A program made the translations under genes and the position numbers. From the NCBI GenBank assembly GCA_001914785.1, contig MNDE01000025.1, positions 1 through 40,573 on the forward strand: 40,573 nucleotides of DNA, in the 5' to 3' direction. The notes below the pieces were generated by a model. It did no database searches, was not told where the DNA came from, and saw only the letters and a list, made by a program, of their open reading frames with translations. This DNA is from Acidobacteria bacterium 13_2_20CM_57_17 (GTDB taxonomy: Bacteria > Acidobacteriota > Terriglobia > Acidiferrales > UBA7541). Positions within the stretch are counted from its first letter, which is position 1, and the number at the start of each line of letters is the position of its first letter. Of the stretch, positions 8,848-17,746 are shown in pieces.

Positions 8848-9993
8848 ATGACCCTTGCCGAGATCTTGTTCTGGGGTTCCCTCGCGGTGCTCTTCTATGT
8901 TTACGCGGGCTATCCCTTGCTCCTTGCTGCTATCGCAATGTTCGTCCCCCGTCGACCTCCGCAAGCTGACTTTACACCTCGTCTGTCCATTTTGATTGCT
9001 GCATATAACGAGCAAACCGGTATCCGAAGGAAGATTGAGCAAACTCTTGCCCTAGATTACCCGGCCGACTTAATCGAGATTCTCGTTCTCTCGGATGGCT
9101 GCACAGATCAAACAGACGCCATCGTTGAATCTTTTAGAGATCCCCGGGTACGGTTGCTTCAAGTTTCAGGCCGCAAAGGCAAGACGAACGCACAGAACGA
9201 AGGGGTGAAAATAGCCCACGGCGACGTGTTGATTTTTTCCGACGCCACCACGGTTTATCATCCTCAAGCGCTGCGGTATCTCGCTTCAAATTATGCCGAC
9301 GCCAAAGTGGGTGCCGTGAGCGGACGTTATCAATACTTTGATTCCGCGGGGCGGTCGCCCATGGGTTTGGGAACAATCGCGTTCTGGAATTATGAAAATT
9401 TCACTAAGGTTATGCAGTCACGGATCCGGACGATAAGCGGTTGCTGTGGCTGCATCTATTCCGTGCGCCGGGAAGCATATACACCTTTGGCTCCGGACGT
9501 GATCAGCGATCTCGTGCAGCCGTTGCACGTAATCCGCCAGGGATATCGTGTGGTGTTCGAGGACAGAGCGTTGGCTTATGAGGAGACTACGCAATCTACC
9601 GCAGAAGAATTCTGGATGCGCGTGCGCGTGGTGACGCGAGGCATCAGGGGTTTGCTCAGCGTGCCTACACTTTTGATGCCTTGGAGACTTGGATGGGTTA
9701 GCTTTCAACTTTGGTCGCACAAGCTCCTTCGTTGGCTTGTGCCCTTTTTCTTGATGATTCTTCTAGGTAGCAATCTCTTTCTCTGGCAGCATTCATTTCA
9801 TCGATTGTTCCTCCAGGCCCAAGGCGTCTTCTATGCCATTACACTTCTTGGACTTTTGCTTCCCGTCCAGCGTTTGTGGACGCCGTTAGGCATCCCTCTT
9901 TACTTTTGCACATTGAACGCCGCCGCTTTTTTCAGTGTCATCGAAGTCTTGCGAGGCAAAAGGTATGTCGTTTGGGAAACCGTGCGAACCTGA
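8848..9993 (+). CDS. Membrane-bound glycosyltransferase family 2
   Basis: 381-residue inverting GT-A enzyme anchored in the inner membrane. Residues 1-32 form a helix, and the catalytic domain begins LSILIAAYNE (47-56). Catalytic signatures are LSDGCTDQT (81-89), the metal-binding SDAT (131-134), GCCGCIYSVRREA (198-210) and acid region ISDLVQPL (219-226). RVRVVTRG (258-265) is in the place of the Q/RxxRW motif. Three to four C-terminal helices complete it, as in WcaA/BcsA-like processive or semi-processive enzymes. I chose the ATG at 8848, four bases after the preceding stop. A TTG at 8824 in frame would add eight residues; the GGAGG at 8828-8832 lies 15 bases before 8848, so the start is not fully settled. 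Confidence 0.9.
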   Translation: MTLAEILFWGSLAVLFYVYAGYPLLLAAIAMFVPRRPPQADFTPRLSILIAAYNEQTGIRRKIEQTLALDYPADLIEILVLSDGCTDQTDAIVESFRDPRVRLLQVSGRKGKTNAQNEGVKIAHGDVLIFSDATTVYHPQALRYLASNYADAKVGAVSGRYQYFDSAGRSPMGLGTIAFWNYENFTKVMQSRIRTISGCCGCIYSVRREAYTPLAPDVISDLVQPLHVIRQGYRVVFEDRALAYEETTQSTAEEFWMRVRVVTRGIRGLLSVPTLLMPWRLGWVSFQLWSHKLLRWLVPFFLMILLGSNLFLWQHSFHRLFLQAQGVFYAITLLGLLLPVQRLWTPLGIPLYFCTLNAAAFFSVIEVLRGKRYVVWETVRT

Positions 9994-9999
9994 CCGATC

Positions 10000-10785
10000 A
10001 TGCGAGTTGAATTTCTGACCCAGGATGACCCTCTCTACATTCTGCCCTTTTTCGACGAATTCGTTCGCCATTACGTATCAGAATTCCGGATTCTCCAGAT
10101 CGCCAGTTCCCCGGTCATGGGAAAGCGCTCGCGAAGTCAAATGATTAAGGAATTGACCAAGCTTTACGGGCCCGCAGGAATGGCCCGCCTGACGGCCAGA
10201 CTCGCGGGAGCAAGAATCCTAGGGAAATTGCCGAAAAGGGCCGGCGCGTCCCGCTACTCAACCCTGTCTCAACTTTGCCACGCCTATGAAATTCCTCATG
10301 AAAAGATAGGGAACCCCAATGCATCAGAATTCGTGGAGTCAGTTCGCCGCCGCGGCGCGGATCTATTGGTTTCGGTCGCCTGTCCGTACATACTGAAGGT
10401 GCCTCTCCTCACGATTGCTCCGAAGGGGGCGATCAACATTCATCATGCGCCGCTGCCGAGATACAAGGGCATGATGCCCACGTTTTGGCAGATGTTTCAT
10501 GGAGAAAAGAGCGTGGGACTGACCATCCACTACATGTCTCCAAGAATCGACGAGGGCGAAGCGCTTCTTCAGGATGAACAAGCCATTGAACCTGGCGAGT
10601 CTCTCGATCATCTGATTCAACGTTCCAAGCGTCATGGAGCCCATTGCATGGCCAGGGTGTTGCGCCAAATTCAAGAGGGCACCGTTAAGCCTGTCGCTCT
10701 GGACCATTCGAAGAGCAGCTATTTCACATTTCCCACTTCCGCCGAGATCAAGGAGTTTCACATCCGGGGCCTTCGATCTATTTGA
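10000..10785 (+). CDS. Formyltransferase (methionyl-tRNA formyltransferase-like; probable sugar N-formyltransferase)
   Basis: 261-residue protein of the formyl_trans_N fold. The 10-formyl-tetrahydrofolate site is recognisable: N146-I-H148-H-A-P-L-P-R-Y-K-G, then GLTIHYMSPRID184EGEALL. The family's catalytic Asn, His and Asp are therefore all present. The housekeeping Fmt C-terminal domain is absent, and the first ~90 residues are unlike Fmt. Enzymes of this kind in glycan loci N-formylate amino sugars such as Qui4N or Fuc4N. That role is inferred from context, and no aminotransferase for making an amino sugar is visible here. It begins six bases after the GT2 stop, in the same operon. Confidence 0.82.
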   Translation: MRVEFLTQDDPLYILPFFDEFVRHYVSEFRILQIASSPVMGKRSRSQMIKELTKLYGPAGMARLTARLAGARILGKLPKRAGASRYSTLSQLCHAYEIPHEKIGNPNASEFVESVRRRGADLLVSVACPYILKVPLLTIAPKGAINIHHAPLPRYKGMMPTFWQMFHGEKSVGLTIHYMSPRIDEGEALLQDEQAIEPGESLDHLIQRSKRHGAHCMARVLRQIQEGTVKPVALDHSKSSYFTFPTSAEIKEFHIRGLRSI

Positions 10786-10835
10786 ATACCTCTTTGAGCC
10801 TGGATACTTTGCCAGTTTGGTGAAATGAGGAAGTT

Positions 10836-11930
10836 TTGAATCTACACGGAAATCAACGAAGAAGCCGCCGGCTGCTAAGCTGGGCTTGGATTTACTTCCT
10901 TCATCTTACGGGACTGCTCAGGTGGGCATCAAAGAGCATCGCGAGGTCGTCAGGTATCGTTGTGCTGACTTTTCATCGCGTTCTGCATCCTAGTGATCTT
11001 CCTTTCGCGAACTCGCCAGAAGGCATGATGGTTTCTAGCGAAACCTACAAGGGTCTTCTGGAATACCTTCAAGCTCACCATGAAATCCTGCCTTTGGCTG
11101 CAAACTCGCCGAGTCGGTGCCACAGCTCATCGCGCCCGCGGGTTATCATCACCTTCGACGATGGATGGAGAGATACTTCAGAAATTGCACAACCACTCGC
11201 CAGAGAGTATGGAATCCCCATTACGGTCTTTGTATGCCCAGGTTTGGCCGGTAAGTCATCTCCTTTTTGGCCCGAGCAAGTAACCAGAGCCTGGCGCGCT
11301 GCCTCTCGGACGCATGAGGCGAGCAATCAGTTCGCAAAAATTTGCCGTGGCTCCCTCTTGCGCAAATCTTTCTTACCCATTTCTTGTGGGCATGCATCTC
11401 TCGAAGAATTAACGATTTCCCTGAAATCCCTTCCGGCGAGTGACCGCGATGAAATAGTACAGGCTCTGTCCCGACTTAGAAACGTAGACGAAGTGGCCGG
11501 GACGTCCCCAGCTTTCGAAGCGACGATGAATTGGGAGGACGCGGCACGACTAGTCCGAGAGGGAGCGGAGATCGGTTCGCACACACAGCATCATGAGATC
11601 CTGCCCGCGCTCGCACCCGAAAAAGTGCAATGCGAACTCGCTGAATCGAAGCGAGCCATCGAGGATCGGCTGGGAAGTCGCTGTCTTCTTTTTGCCTACC
11701 CAAACGGGTCCTGGTCTCCTAGCGTGCGAGAACAAGTAATTGCCCAAGGCTATTCGCAAGCCTTTGTCAATTCTGCTGGAGTCTGGACTGCGGACACAGA
11801 TCCTTGGCTAATTCCTCGCGTAAACCTTTGGGAGGGATCCCTAGTAGGGATTTGCGGAAAGTTCTCACCAATCGTCTTCCAGTATATTGCTTTCTGGCGC
11901 TCCTTCCGCGCGGCGCGAAGAGCCCTCTAG
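10836..11930 (+). CDS. Polysaccharide deacetylase (NodB domain)
   Basis: 364-residue carbohydrate esterase 4-type protein. The metal-binding motif 1 TFDDG is at 106-110, motif 2 SHTQHH at 248-253, and the motif 3-like FAYPNGSWSPSVR at 286-298. A hydrophobic segment near residues 14-30 may anchor it in the membrane; it lacks a cleavable-looking signal. An insert of about 90 residues (about 140-235) separates motifs 1 and 2, as in the subfamily of longer EPS-locus deacetylases. The start is TTG at 10836, preceded by GAGGAA (10827-10832). An ATG at 10825 is out of frame and stops at once. It probably removes N-acetyl groups from the EPS, and it ends the first operon. Confidence 0.9.
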   Translation: MNLHGNQRRSRRLLSWAWIYFLHLTGLLRWASKSIARSSGIVVLTFHRVLHPSDLPFANSPEGMMVSSETYKGLLEYLQAHHEILPLAANSPSRCHSSSRPRVIITFDDGWRDTSEIAQPLAREYGIPITVFVCPGLAGKSSPFWPEQVTRAWRAASRTHEASNQFAKICRGSLLRKSFLPISCGHASLEELTISLKSLPASDRDEIVQALSRLRNVDEVAGTSPAFEATMNWEDAARLVREGAEIGSHTQHHEILPALAPEKVQCELAESKRAIEDRLGSRCLLFAYPNGSWSPSVREQVIAQGYSQAFVNSAGVWTADTDPWLIPRVNLWEGSLVGICGKFSPIVFQYIAFWRSFRAARRAL

Positions 11931-11996
11931 AATTTCCTCCGGGTCGAGACCACTTGGCATGCCACACTAAGGTACAGGGTTACTACCTGTCCAAAA

Positions 11997-12087
11997 TTTG
12001 TCCGCCCAGTCAGTGGACGCCCCAGGGTAGCTTGTTACAATGCATATGGACAAAGATAATGTCAGCTGTAAATACAGCATGGACAAA
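11997..12087. promoter_or_regulatory. Repeated TTTGTCC/GGACAAA elements upstream of beta-helix gene
   Basis: The heptamer TTTGTCC occurs at 11997-12003. Its inverse GGACAAA occurs twice downstream, at 12048-12054 and 12081-12087. Both downstream copies are preceded by AT, giving ATGGACAAA. The two direct copies are 33 bases apart, about three helical turns, which would suit a dimeric regulator binding one DNA face. No regulator gene is nearby, and no family is assigned. Confidence 0.25.
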
Positions 12088-12204
12088 TGGCAGTAGGGAA
12101 TACGGGGTTTGATTCTCGATACGTTTTGGCGATTTGGGTTTCATTTCATATCTCACTGCCACATAGGAACTAATTAACTGAAGATGAAAGCAAGGAGTCG
12201 TTTG

Positions 12205-13896
12205 ATGATAAGGATTTTTGTCAGCGGGGCAGTGATCCTAATCCTCGCAGTAACTGTCGGTGGTCTTGCGGCCAGCGCTCAGACAGCTCCGCCGCGCGTT
12301 TTGTTCACTGACTTGACCAGTGGGCCCAATACTGGCGGCGAGAACAACAATGGGACTATCTTGACCATTTACGGGCGAAACTTTGGCGTGACGCAGGGCA
12401 CCTCGACAGTCACCGTAGGGGGCGGTGCAGTTGCCGCTTACTTGAAGTGGGGCGGAAAGAGCAAAGCGGCGACGGGTGAGGCCCAGCTGGAGACCATAAG
12501 CGTCGCAATTGGCCCAAGTGCCAAATCGGGTACAGTCGCAGTGACGACGAGCCTGGGTGTATCCAACTGCGAAGATACGTTAGACGGTTGCCAGTTCACC
12601 GTTCGTTCCGGAAACATCAGATGTGTCTCAACTTCTGGCAGTGATTCAAACAACGGCAATTTTCCGTCTAGTTGTTGGGCGACTATCCCGAAGGCAAGGG
12701 GTTCGCTTTTTCCAGGCGATATTGCTTATGTCGAGAATGGTGTGAGCCAGACTGCCGTGGACAATTACAACGCGGCCCTTGCGGTCACCGGAAACAGCTG
12801 CACTTCGGCGAATCCCTGTTCTCTAGTTGTCTATCCCGGCGCGACGGCGACCATCGGAACGACGTCGTCGACCTACGGGATGAGGACTCCGGCCGTAGGG
12901 GGCGTGAAAGATTATTGGACACTTTCAGGATTCAACATTGTCGGGGGGACTGGCCTGGACCTGCTTAACGTGACTGGATGGCGGGTCATCAACAACGACT
13001 TCAATTGTCCAAAGGGAGGCGGCCAATCTGCGTGTATGCACACCGACACGACGACGCAATATCGTTTCTATGGCAACTACGTCCACAATGTCGGAGACCA
13101 GCTCGGGACCGTCGACAAGTATTTCCATGGCATCTACTTTACAACGAACTCGAATCACATCTGGGCGGCTTGGAATGAGAGCAACAATAACCCCACAGGA
13201 AGCACAACTTCTGGTGGCTGTCGGGCGATTCAGTTCTATTCAACTGGTGGGGCGAATCAGTTCGATTTGCACGTTCACGACAACTGGATTCACAACTCCA
13301 TCTGCGATGGTATCAATTTTTCAACGGTTAATCCGGGGCAGGGTACGGTAGAAGCATACAACAACGTCGTATATCACGTCGGAACCGGACCGGACCCAGC
13401 TAACGGAAGCTCCAACTATTCCTGTGTAGTCTCTGGTGGCGGAGGAACAGGCAATACACTCGTTTACAACAACACCTTCTACGATTGTGGAGGCAGGAAA
13501 ACCAACGACGCCGGAGCACTTGACCCGACTACACCGGGAATAATCGCAACCAATAACATCTTTTATCAACTTTCGGGCGAATCTTATATCAACCCGAATG
13601 GCAATCCCTCCATACTCTCAGGATCAAACAATATTTGGTTCGGCCTTTCCAATGCACCATCTCAGACCACCGGAAACATCACAGCTGACCCATTGCTCGT
13701 CCTCCCTGGCTCCGACTTCGCTCTACAGTCTACCAGTCCGGCGATTGGCGCAGGAACAGGCTCGCAGCAGTCTTCCTGGGATGCAAACGGCGGCCCGAGG
13801 CCCAATCCCCCTTCGATTGGGGCGTATGAATTTTCTGCGGCTGCGTCGGCCCAGAGGCCCAATCCTCCGACCAACCTGACGGTAATAGTCAATTAG
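12205..13896 (+). CDS. Secreted IPT/TIG and right-handed beta-helix protein
   Basis: 563-residue secreted protein. The signal peptide MIRIFVSGAVILILAVTVGG...ASAQ is followed by an IPT/TIG Ig-like domain (about 30-130, with NGTILTIYGRNFG). A parallel beta-helix region then starts with the CVSTSGSDSNNGNFPSSCWATI pattern and continues with Asn-rich rungs such as NNDFNC, YGNYVHNVG, HDNWIHNS, YNNVVYHV, YNNTFYDCGG and TNNIFY. The end, SDFALQSTSPAIGAG...SIGAYEF, is like that of choice-of-anchor Q beta-helix proteins. Such folds are seen in polysaccharide lyases and epimerases, but no catalytic set is recognisable, so activity is undetermined. I chose the ATG at 12205, seven bases after AAGGAG (12192-12197). 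An ATG at 12184 in frame would add seven residues. Confidence 0.85.
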   Translation: MIRIFVSGAVILILAVTVGGLAASAQTAPPRVLFTDLTSGPNTGGENNNGTILTIYGRNFGVTQGTSTVTVGGGAVAAYLKWGGKSKAATGEAQLETISVAIGPSAKSGTVAVTTSLGVSNCEDTLDGCQFTVRSGNIRCVSTSGSDSNNGNFPSSCWATIPKARGSLFPGDIAYVENGVSQTAVDNYNAALAVTGNSCTSANPCSLVVYPGATATIGTTSSTYGMRTPAVGGVKDYWTLSGFNIVGGTGLDLLNVTGWRVINNDFNCPKGGGQSACMHTDTTTQYRFYGNYVHNVGDQLGTVDKYFHGIYFTTNSNHIWAAWNESNNNPTGSTTSGGCRAIQFYSTGGANQFDLHVHDNWIHNSICDGINFSTVNPGQGTVEAYNNVVYHVGTGPDPANGSSNYSCVVSGGGGTGNTLVYNNTFYDCGGRKTNDAGALDPTTPGIIATNNIFYQLSGESYINPNGNPSILSGSNNIWFGLSNAPSQTTGNITADPLLVLPGSDFALQSTSPAIGAGTGSQQSSWDANGGPRPNPPSIGAYEFSAAASAQRPNPPTNLTVIVN

Positions 13897-14026
13897 TTTT
13901 CCTGCTTGCTCTTGAAAGCCAAGCTGCCAGGGATCGCGAACAAGGCCAATATTCGGGTCCCTCTTCGCTTCTGACCTGCCTCATTTCTAGTCGAGAAGAC
14001 GCTCTATCTCTATCGTGTGGCGCTTT

Positions 14027-16252
14027 CTATGAAAAACGAATTCGCACTTTCGCTACACCCCCAGGGAGCGCGCAGTCTCCACCGTGCGCTACCGGCAGGC
14101 GTTCGTTGCCGTGCCAGACTGAGGCTCCGGCGCCGGGCGGCAGCCGCAAAATGAAGCCATCGGGCGGCGCCGCTGTGCCAGCGAGTTCCAATTCCGTACT
14201 CGTGCCGGCCACAGTGTAGGAAAGATCCAACCGCCCGAAGTAAGTGGCCAGCCCGCGCACGCGCATCCCCTTCGGGTCTCGGAACCACTCCTCGGGGACG
14301 CCCGCCAGCAGCACCAGCCGCCCGTCATCCTCGAACACGATCGAATCGCGGATCAGCAGCCAGTACTCGGCAATGGCCCAGCCGTGCGGCATGGCGACCG
14401 AGAGATTATCGCCCGGCTTCTGCTTACTGTGCGTCCACGCGGTGCGCGCACGGTACCAGCCGCCGCTGCCGCTGCCACCGCCCTCATCGAGGGCGTACCA
14501 ACCGCGCATCTGTTCGTGGTCCAGGTGAAGTGCTAGCGTGCCGTGACCGCAGGCGCGGTTCCCCGCCAGCAGGCCCTGGTGCGATTTGGCCAGCGGGAAA
14601 TACCTCCAGCTCTCCGGTTTTTGCGCGCCAAGGCTGCGGAACTGCTCCCAGCCACTCCCGCCAGCGGTAGGGTACAGCCGGCAGGGCCACAGCACCGCAT
14701 AGCTTCCATATCCACGCGGAAGCTGCGCGCCGAATTTCTTGTCGTAAGCAGCAGATAGCGAGTCTGCTAGTGCGCGCCACTCGCGAGCCTCTTCCCGATT
14801 GTTCGAGACTTCCGCCAGCTCCGCCGCGCCTCGCAGCCCCGCAATATCAAACGCCTCGGTGTACTCAGGATGGAAGCCGTCGCAACTACCGGGCCTCAGC
14901 TCCATGCGATCCGGCGCGGCGGCGCCGAAATTCAATCCTTGCGTGCCCACCCAGTGCGGCCCGCGAGTTGTCCGGTAGTAGCGGATCATCTGCGCAATTT
15001 TGCGGACGGCCGGGTAGGTACGGGCAAGCCACGCCTGGTCGCGCGTCAGCAGCCAGTGCTCGTGAATCGCCCACAGGATCTGGCCCGGATTATCGGCCTC
15101 CGGATACGCGCGGCCGTTGAACGGGTGTGCGATGAAGTACTCCACCACTCGCGCGGAATAATCGAACTGGCCTGCTTTTTGCATGATGTTAGCGATGTAC
15201 ATGCCGTCGCGGTTGAACACGCTGTAGTTAACGACGGCGACATCGGGGGCGCCCTCGTTCATGCACAGGCTAGCGTGCCCCAAGATTGCCCTCATACCCT
15301 CTCCCCAGCGCGGATCGGGCATACGGATCTCAATGCCCTCCAGAAACCGCCTCCAGAACGCGGCCGCCTTCTCGAACAACGCGTCAGGACGTAGGCTGCG
15401 GAACCAAGCGGGACCGGGGTCGGGCTGCGGCACGCCGCCCTCTTTAGGATTCAGCTCCGCCGCGTCCACCAGGGCGTTCTGTTTCATATCCACCCAGCGA
15501 TGCCGCGCGGCGTTCCGGCCGGGAAGAACGGGACAGATGAAACCAGCCTGGCCGGAAATGCCCGCAGCCAATGTCCAGTCGAAGCGCAGGGCGCCGGAAC
15601 AGTCGCCCGCCAGCGAATTAGCTACTCTGGCGCTGGGGAGCCGCCCCGCCGTGGCGAGTTCGCCGATTGTATCCGTAGGGAGCACGCCCGCGCCCGAAGG
15701 CTTCTGGTCAGCCGCCAGCGCCACGTGGCCATCGACCAGTAGAAGCCTGCCTGATCGGTCAACCTCCAACGAGTTGACATTCCCGCCCGCAGGGCCAAAG
15801 GGGCGCAGCGCGGCATACAGCGCGACACGCCGTCTTTGACGGCCCGCGTTCCACACCCGTACACGCGCCGCCGTCACGAACACTTTCTCGATCAGGACCT
15901 CACACACCTCGGTCCTCACCTGGCAGCCGCCGACCTCCCATTCCGACCATGGAATCAGGAGACCGCCAGGAGCAAGGCCGTGCCTCACCGCTACGCCCTC
16001 CATCGTCGGAGCGACCAGCTTCCCCGTTTCTATATCCAGCAGCCAGAAGTAAATTCCGTAAGTGCCGAAGCCGGGAGAGAAGTTGCCTTCCGCTTCGACG
16101 AACGTTTTGAGGGTATCGAGCGTATCCGGGATCCCGATGGGGATGTGGATGCGGCCGCGCGGGTCAAGCCCCGTGACGGGAGGCGCTCCAAGGGCACCGC
16201 AGAGCGCCGGAATGAGCGGGACGCTTTTCAGGAAAGTCCGGCGGGAAAGCAT
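14027..16252 (-). CDS. Tat-exported six-hairpin glycosidase-like protein
   Basis: 741 residues from the chosen ATG at 16252. The N-terminus MLSRRTFLKSVPLIPALCGALG is a textbook twin-arginine signal (SRRTFLK), so it is exported folded. The N-terminal half (to ~300) is beta-rich. The middle and end carry helical-hairpin repeats typical of (alpha/alpha)6 barrels (NRDGMYIANIMQKAGQ, NPGQILWAIHEHWLLTRD, AEYWLLIRDSIVFEDDGRLVLLAGV), the layout of GH78/GH106/GH65-like proteins. I cannot assign a GH family or name the acid and base. A GTG at 16276 in frame would add eight residues ahead of the twin arginines. The gene is noticeably G+C-richer than the core EPS genes, suggesting a separate origin. It faces the beta-helix gene and diverges from the next GT4. 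Confidence 0.8.
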   Translation of the reverse strand: MLSRRTFLKSVPLIPALCGALGAPPVTGLDPRGRIHIPIGIPDTLDTLKTFVEAEGNFSPGFGTYGIYFWLLDIETGKLVAPTMEGVAVRHGLAPGGLLIPWSEWEVGGCQVRTEVCEVLIEKVFVTAARVRVWNAGRQRRRVALYAALRPFGPAGGNVNSLEVDRSGRLLLVDGHVALAADQKPSGAGVLPTDTIGELATAGRLPSARVANSLAGDCSGALRFDWTLAAGISGQAGFICPVLPGRNAARHRWVDMKQNALVDAAELNPKEGGVPQPDPGPAWFRSLRPDALFEKAAAFWRRFLEGIEIRMPDPRWGEGMRAILGHASLCMNEGAPDVAVVNYSVFNRDGMYIANIMQKAGQFDYSARVVEYFIAHPFNGRAYPEADNPGQILWAIHEHWLLTRDQAWLARTYPAVRKIAQMIRYYRTTRGPHWVGTQGLNFGAAAPDRMELRPGSCDGFHPEYTEAFDIAGLRGAAELAEVSNNREEAREWRALADSLSAAYDKKFGAQLPRGYGSYAVLWPCRLYPTAGGSGWEQFRSLGAQKPESWRYFPLAKSHQGLLAGNRACGHGTLALHLDHEQMRGWYALDEGGGSGSGGWYRARTAWTHSKQKPGDNLSVAMPHGWAIAEYWLLIRDSIVFEDDGRLVLLAGVPEEWFRDPKGMRVRGLATYFGRLDLSYTVAGTSTELELAGTAAPPDGFILRLPPGAGASVWHGNERLPVAHGGDCALPGGVAKVRIRFS

Positions 16253-16451
16253 GGCAAGTGTTCTCTCCCTTTTCACCTCTGCGGGGGTCCTGAGTCAAGC
16301 GATTTGTTGCCGTCGCAAGCTCTCCGGATCAAGAACCTCAAGACAGTAGTCCATACGACACTTTTGTAACTTCAGTACTGTGGCGGCTTGCAAGAGCGCG
16401 AGGTAGAATGGGGATGGCACAATTCTGAAAATGACGTCCTGAAAAGTTTCC

Positions 16452-17582
16452 ATGCCAAATTGTTTCTTGCGCGTTTGCATTGTGACCGCCAGCTATCCAC
16501 CGGCACGATGTGGAGTAGGCGACTATACCGCTCTACTGAGTACGGCCTTAGCGAGCAATGGTACGCACATATCTGTGGTCACGTCCGGCCATCAGGGAAC
16601 CGTATGCCGCGATGGTAATCCGACGGTTCTACCAGTTGTACACAACTGGTCCCTGCTAAACGTCGCGCGAGTGATACGGGCAATTCTGAAGTGTAAGCCG
16701 GATATTGTTCATTTCCAGTTCCCCACGAACGGATACTTCGATGTGCTCGTGCCAATACTCGGAGTCCTGCCGAAGGGGCCGAAAGTTGTAGTCACCATGC
16801 ACGAGCCGCTGAGCGTTAAACCGTCACGATTGCCTTGGGTGTTCCGCCCGATTCGCAATTGGCTGTCCATTGCATCGGCAGACGCGATTATCGTCGTGGC
16901 CCAGTCATATGCTGAGTTCCTCCATGGCGTTTCTGAGCGCATGCGACGGATCCCGTGCGAGCTGATTCCCATCGCTTCTAATATTCCAGTCTCTCAGCTT
17001 TCGACGGAAGCCGTTCGCGAGGTCCGCCGCCAACTCGGCATACCACGAGGGACGTTGGTCCTCACGTATTTTGGGTTCGTTCACGCGCGCAAAGGCTTCG
17101 ATCAGGTTCTTGATCTCATTAAGATACTGGAACAGCGTAAAGTTGCCGCTGTCATATTGGTTCTTGGCGAATTGCTCGGTCGCGATCCTTATCAGAAGGA
17201 CCTGCTGGATAGGATTTCGAACGACCCGGTGCTCCGAAGCGCCGTTAAGGTCCTAGGGTATTTGGACTCAGACGCAATTGCGGATCACTTAGCAGTCTCA
17301 GATGCCTGTGTGCTGCCATTTGTTGATGGTGTGCACCCCAAGAGAGGCAGCTTTCTGGCCGCGTTGGACCAAGGTATTTTCATCGTCACGACCAGCGATC
17401 CGCCCAAAGGGTACATTGCGGATGAGAACGTGTATTACGCTAAACAGGGCGACATCGACGCGATGGCTCTTGCGGTGCAGCGGCATGCCGCCCCAAGAAG
17501 GTCGGCCGCCTCTCATCCCGTGCGAACGTGGGAGGCTGTCGCACAGGAGCATCTCAGACTCTTTAAACGCCTACTGCAATGA
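16452..17582 (+). CDS. Glycosyltransferase family 4
   Basis: 376-residue GT-B enzyme. It starts with CIVTASYPPARCGVGDYTALL, the 'GVGDY' donor-fold loop of one GT4 subgroup. The second domain has YFGFVHARKGFDQVLDLI. The usual E-x7-E motif is replaced by VDGVHPKRGSFLAALDQG, a variant seen in this subgroup, so catalysis may use a different acidic residue or be weak. No signal or membrane segment is seen. It opens a three-gene plus-strand cluster, divergent from the Tat glycosidase; the Shine-Dalgarno site is weak. Confidence 0.87.
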   Translation: MPNCFLRVCIVTASYPPARCGVGDYTALLSTALASNGTHISVVTSGHQGTVCRDGNPTVLPVVHNWSLLNVARVIRAILKCKPDIVHFQFPTNGYFDVLVPILGVLPKGPKVVVTMHEPLSVKPSRLPWVFRPIRNWLSIASADAIIVVAQSYAEFLHGVSERMRRIPCELIPIASNIPVSQLSTEAVREVRRQLGIPRGTLVLTYFGFVHARKGFDQVLDLIKILEQRKVAAVILVLGELLGRDPYQKDLLDRISNDPVLRSAVKVLGYLDSDAIADHLAVSDACVLPFVDGVHPKRGSFLAALDQGIFIVTTSDPPKGYIADENVYYAKQGDIDAMALAVQRHAAPRRSAASHPVRTWEAVAQEHLRLFKRLLQ

Positions 17583-17746
17583 AACGGGAAAGGCTGGAAG
17601 CACATGGGGAAAGTTAGACGATTTGTTCAATCTGGATGGCGGGGTCTGCCGCAACCAGCTAAACGATTTGCCCGCGCTACCGCTGGTGTAGCATTGCGGC
17701 ATCTCACGACGAGAGCTGTCGACCGGGCGGCGTGTCTCGGGTGACG

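Noticed and set aside
11955..11970. TGGCATGCC as a sigma-54 -24 element before the beta-helix gene
   Set aside because: No GC at the required 12-base spacing.
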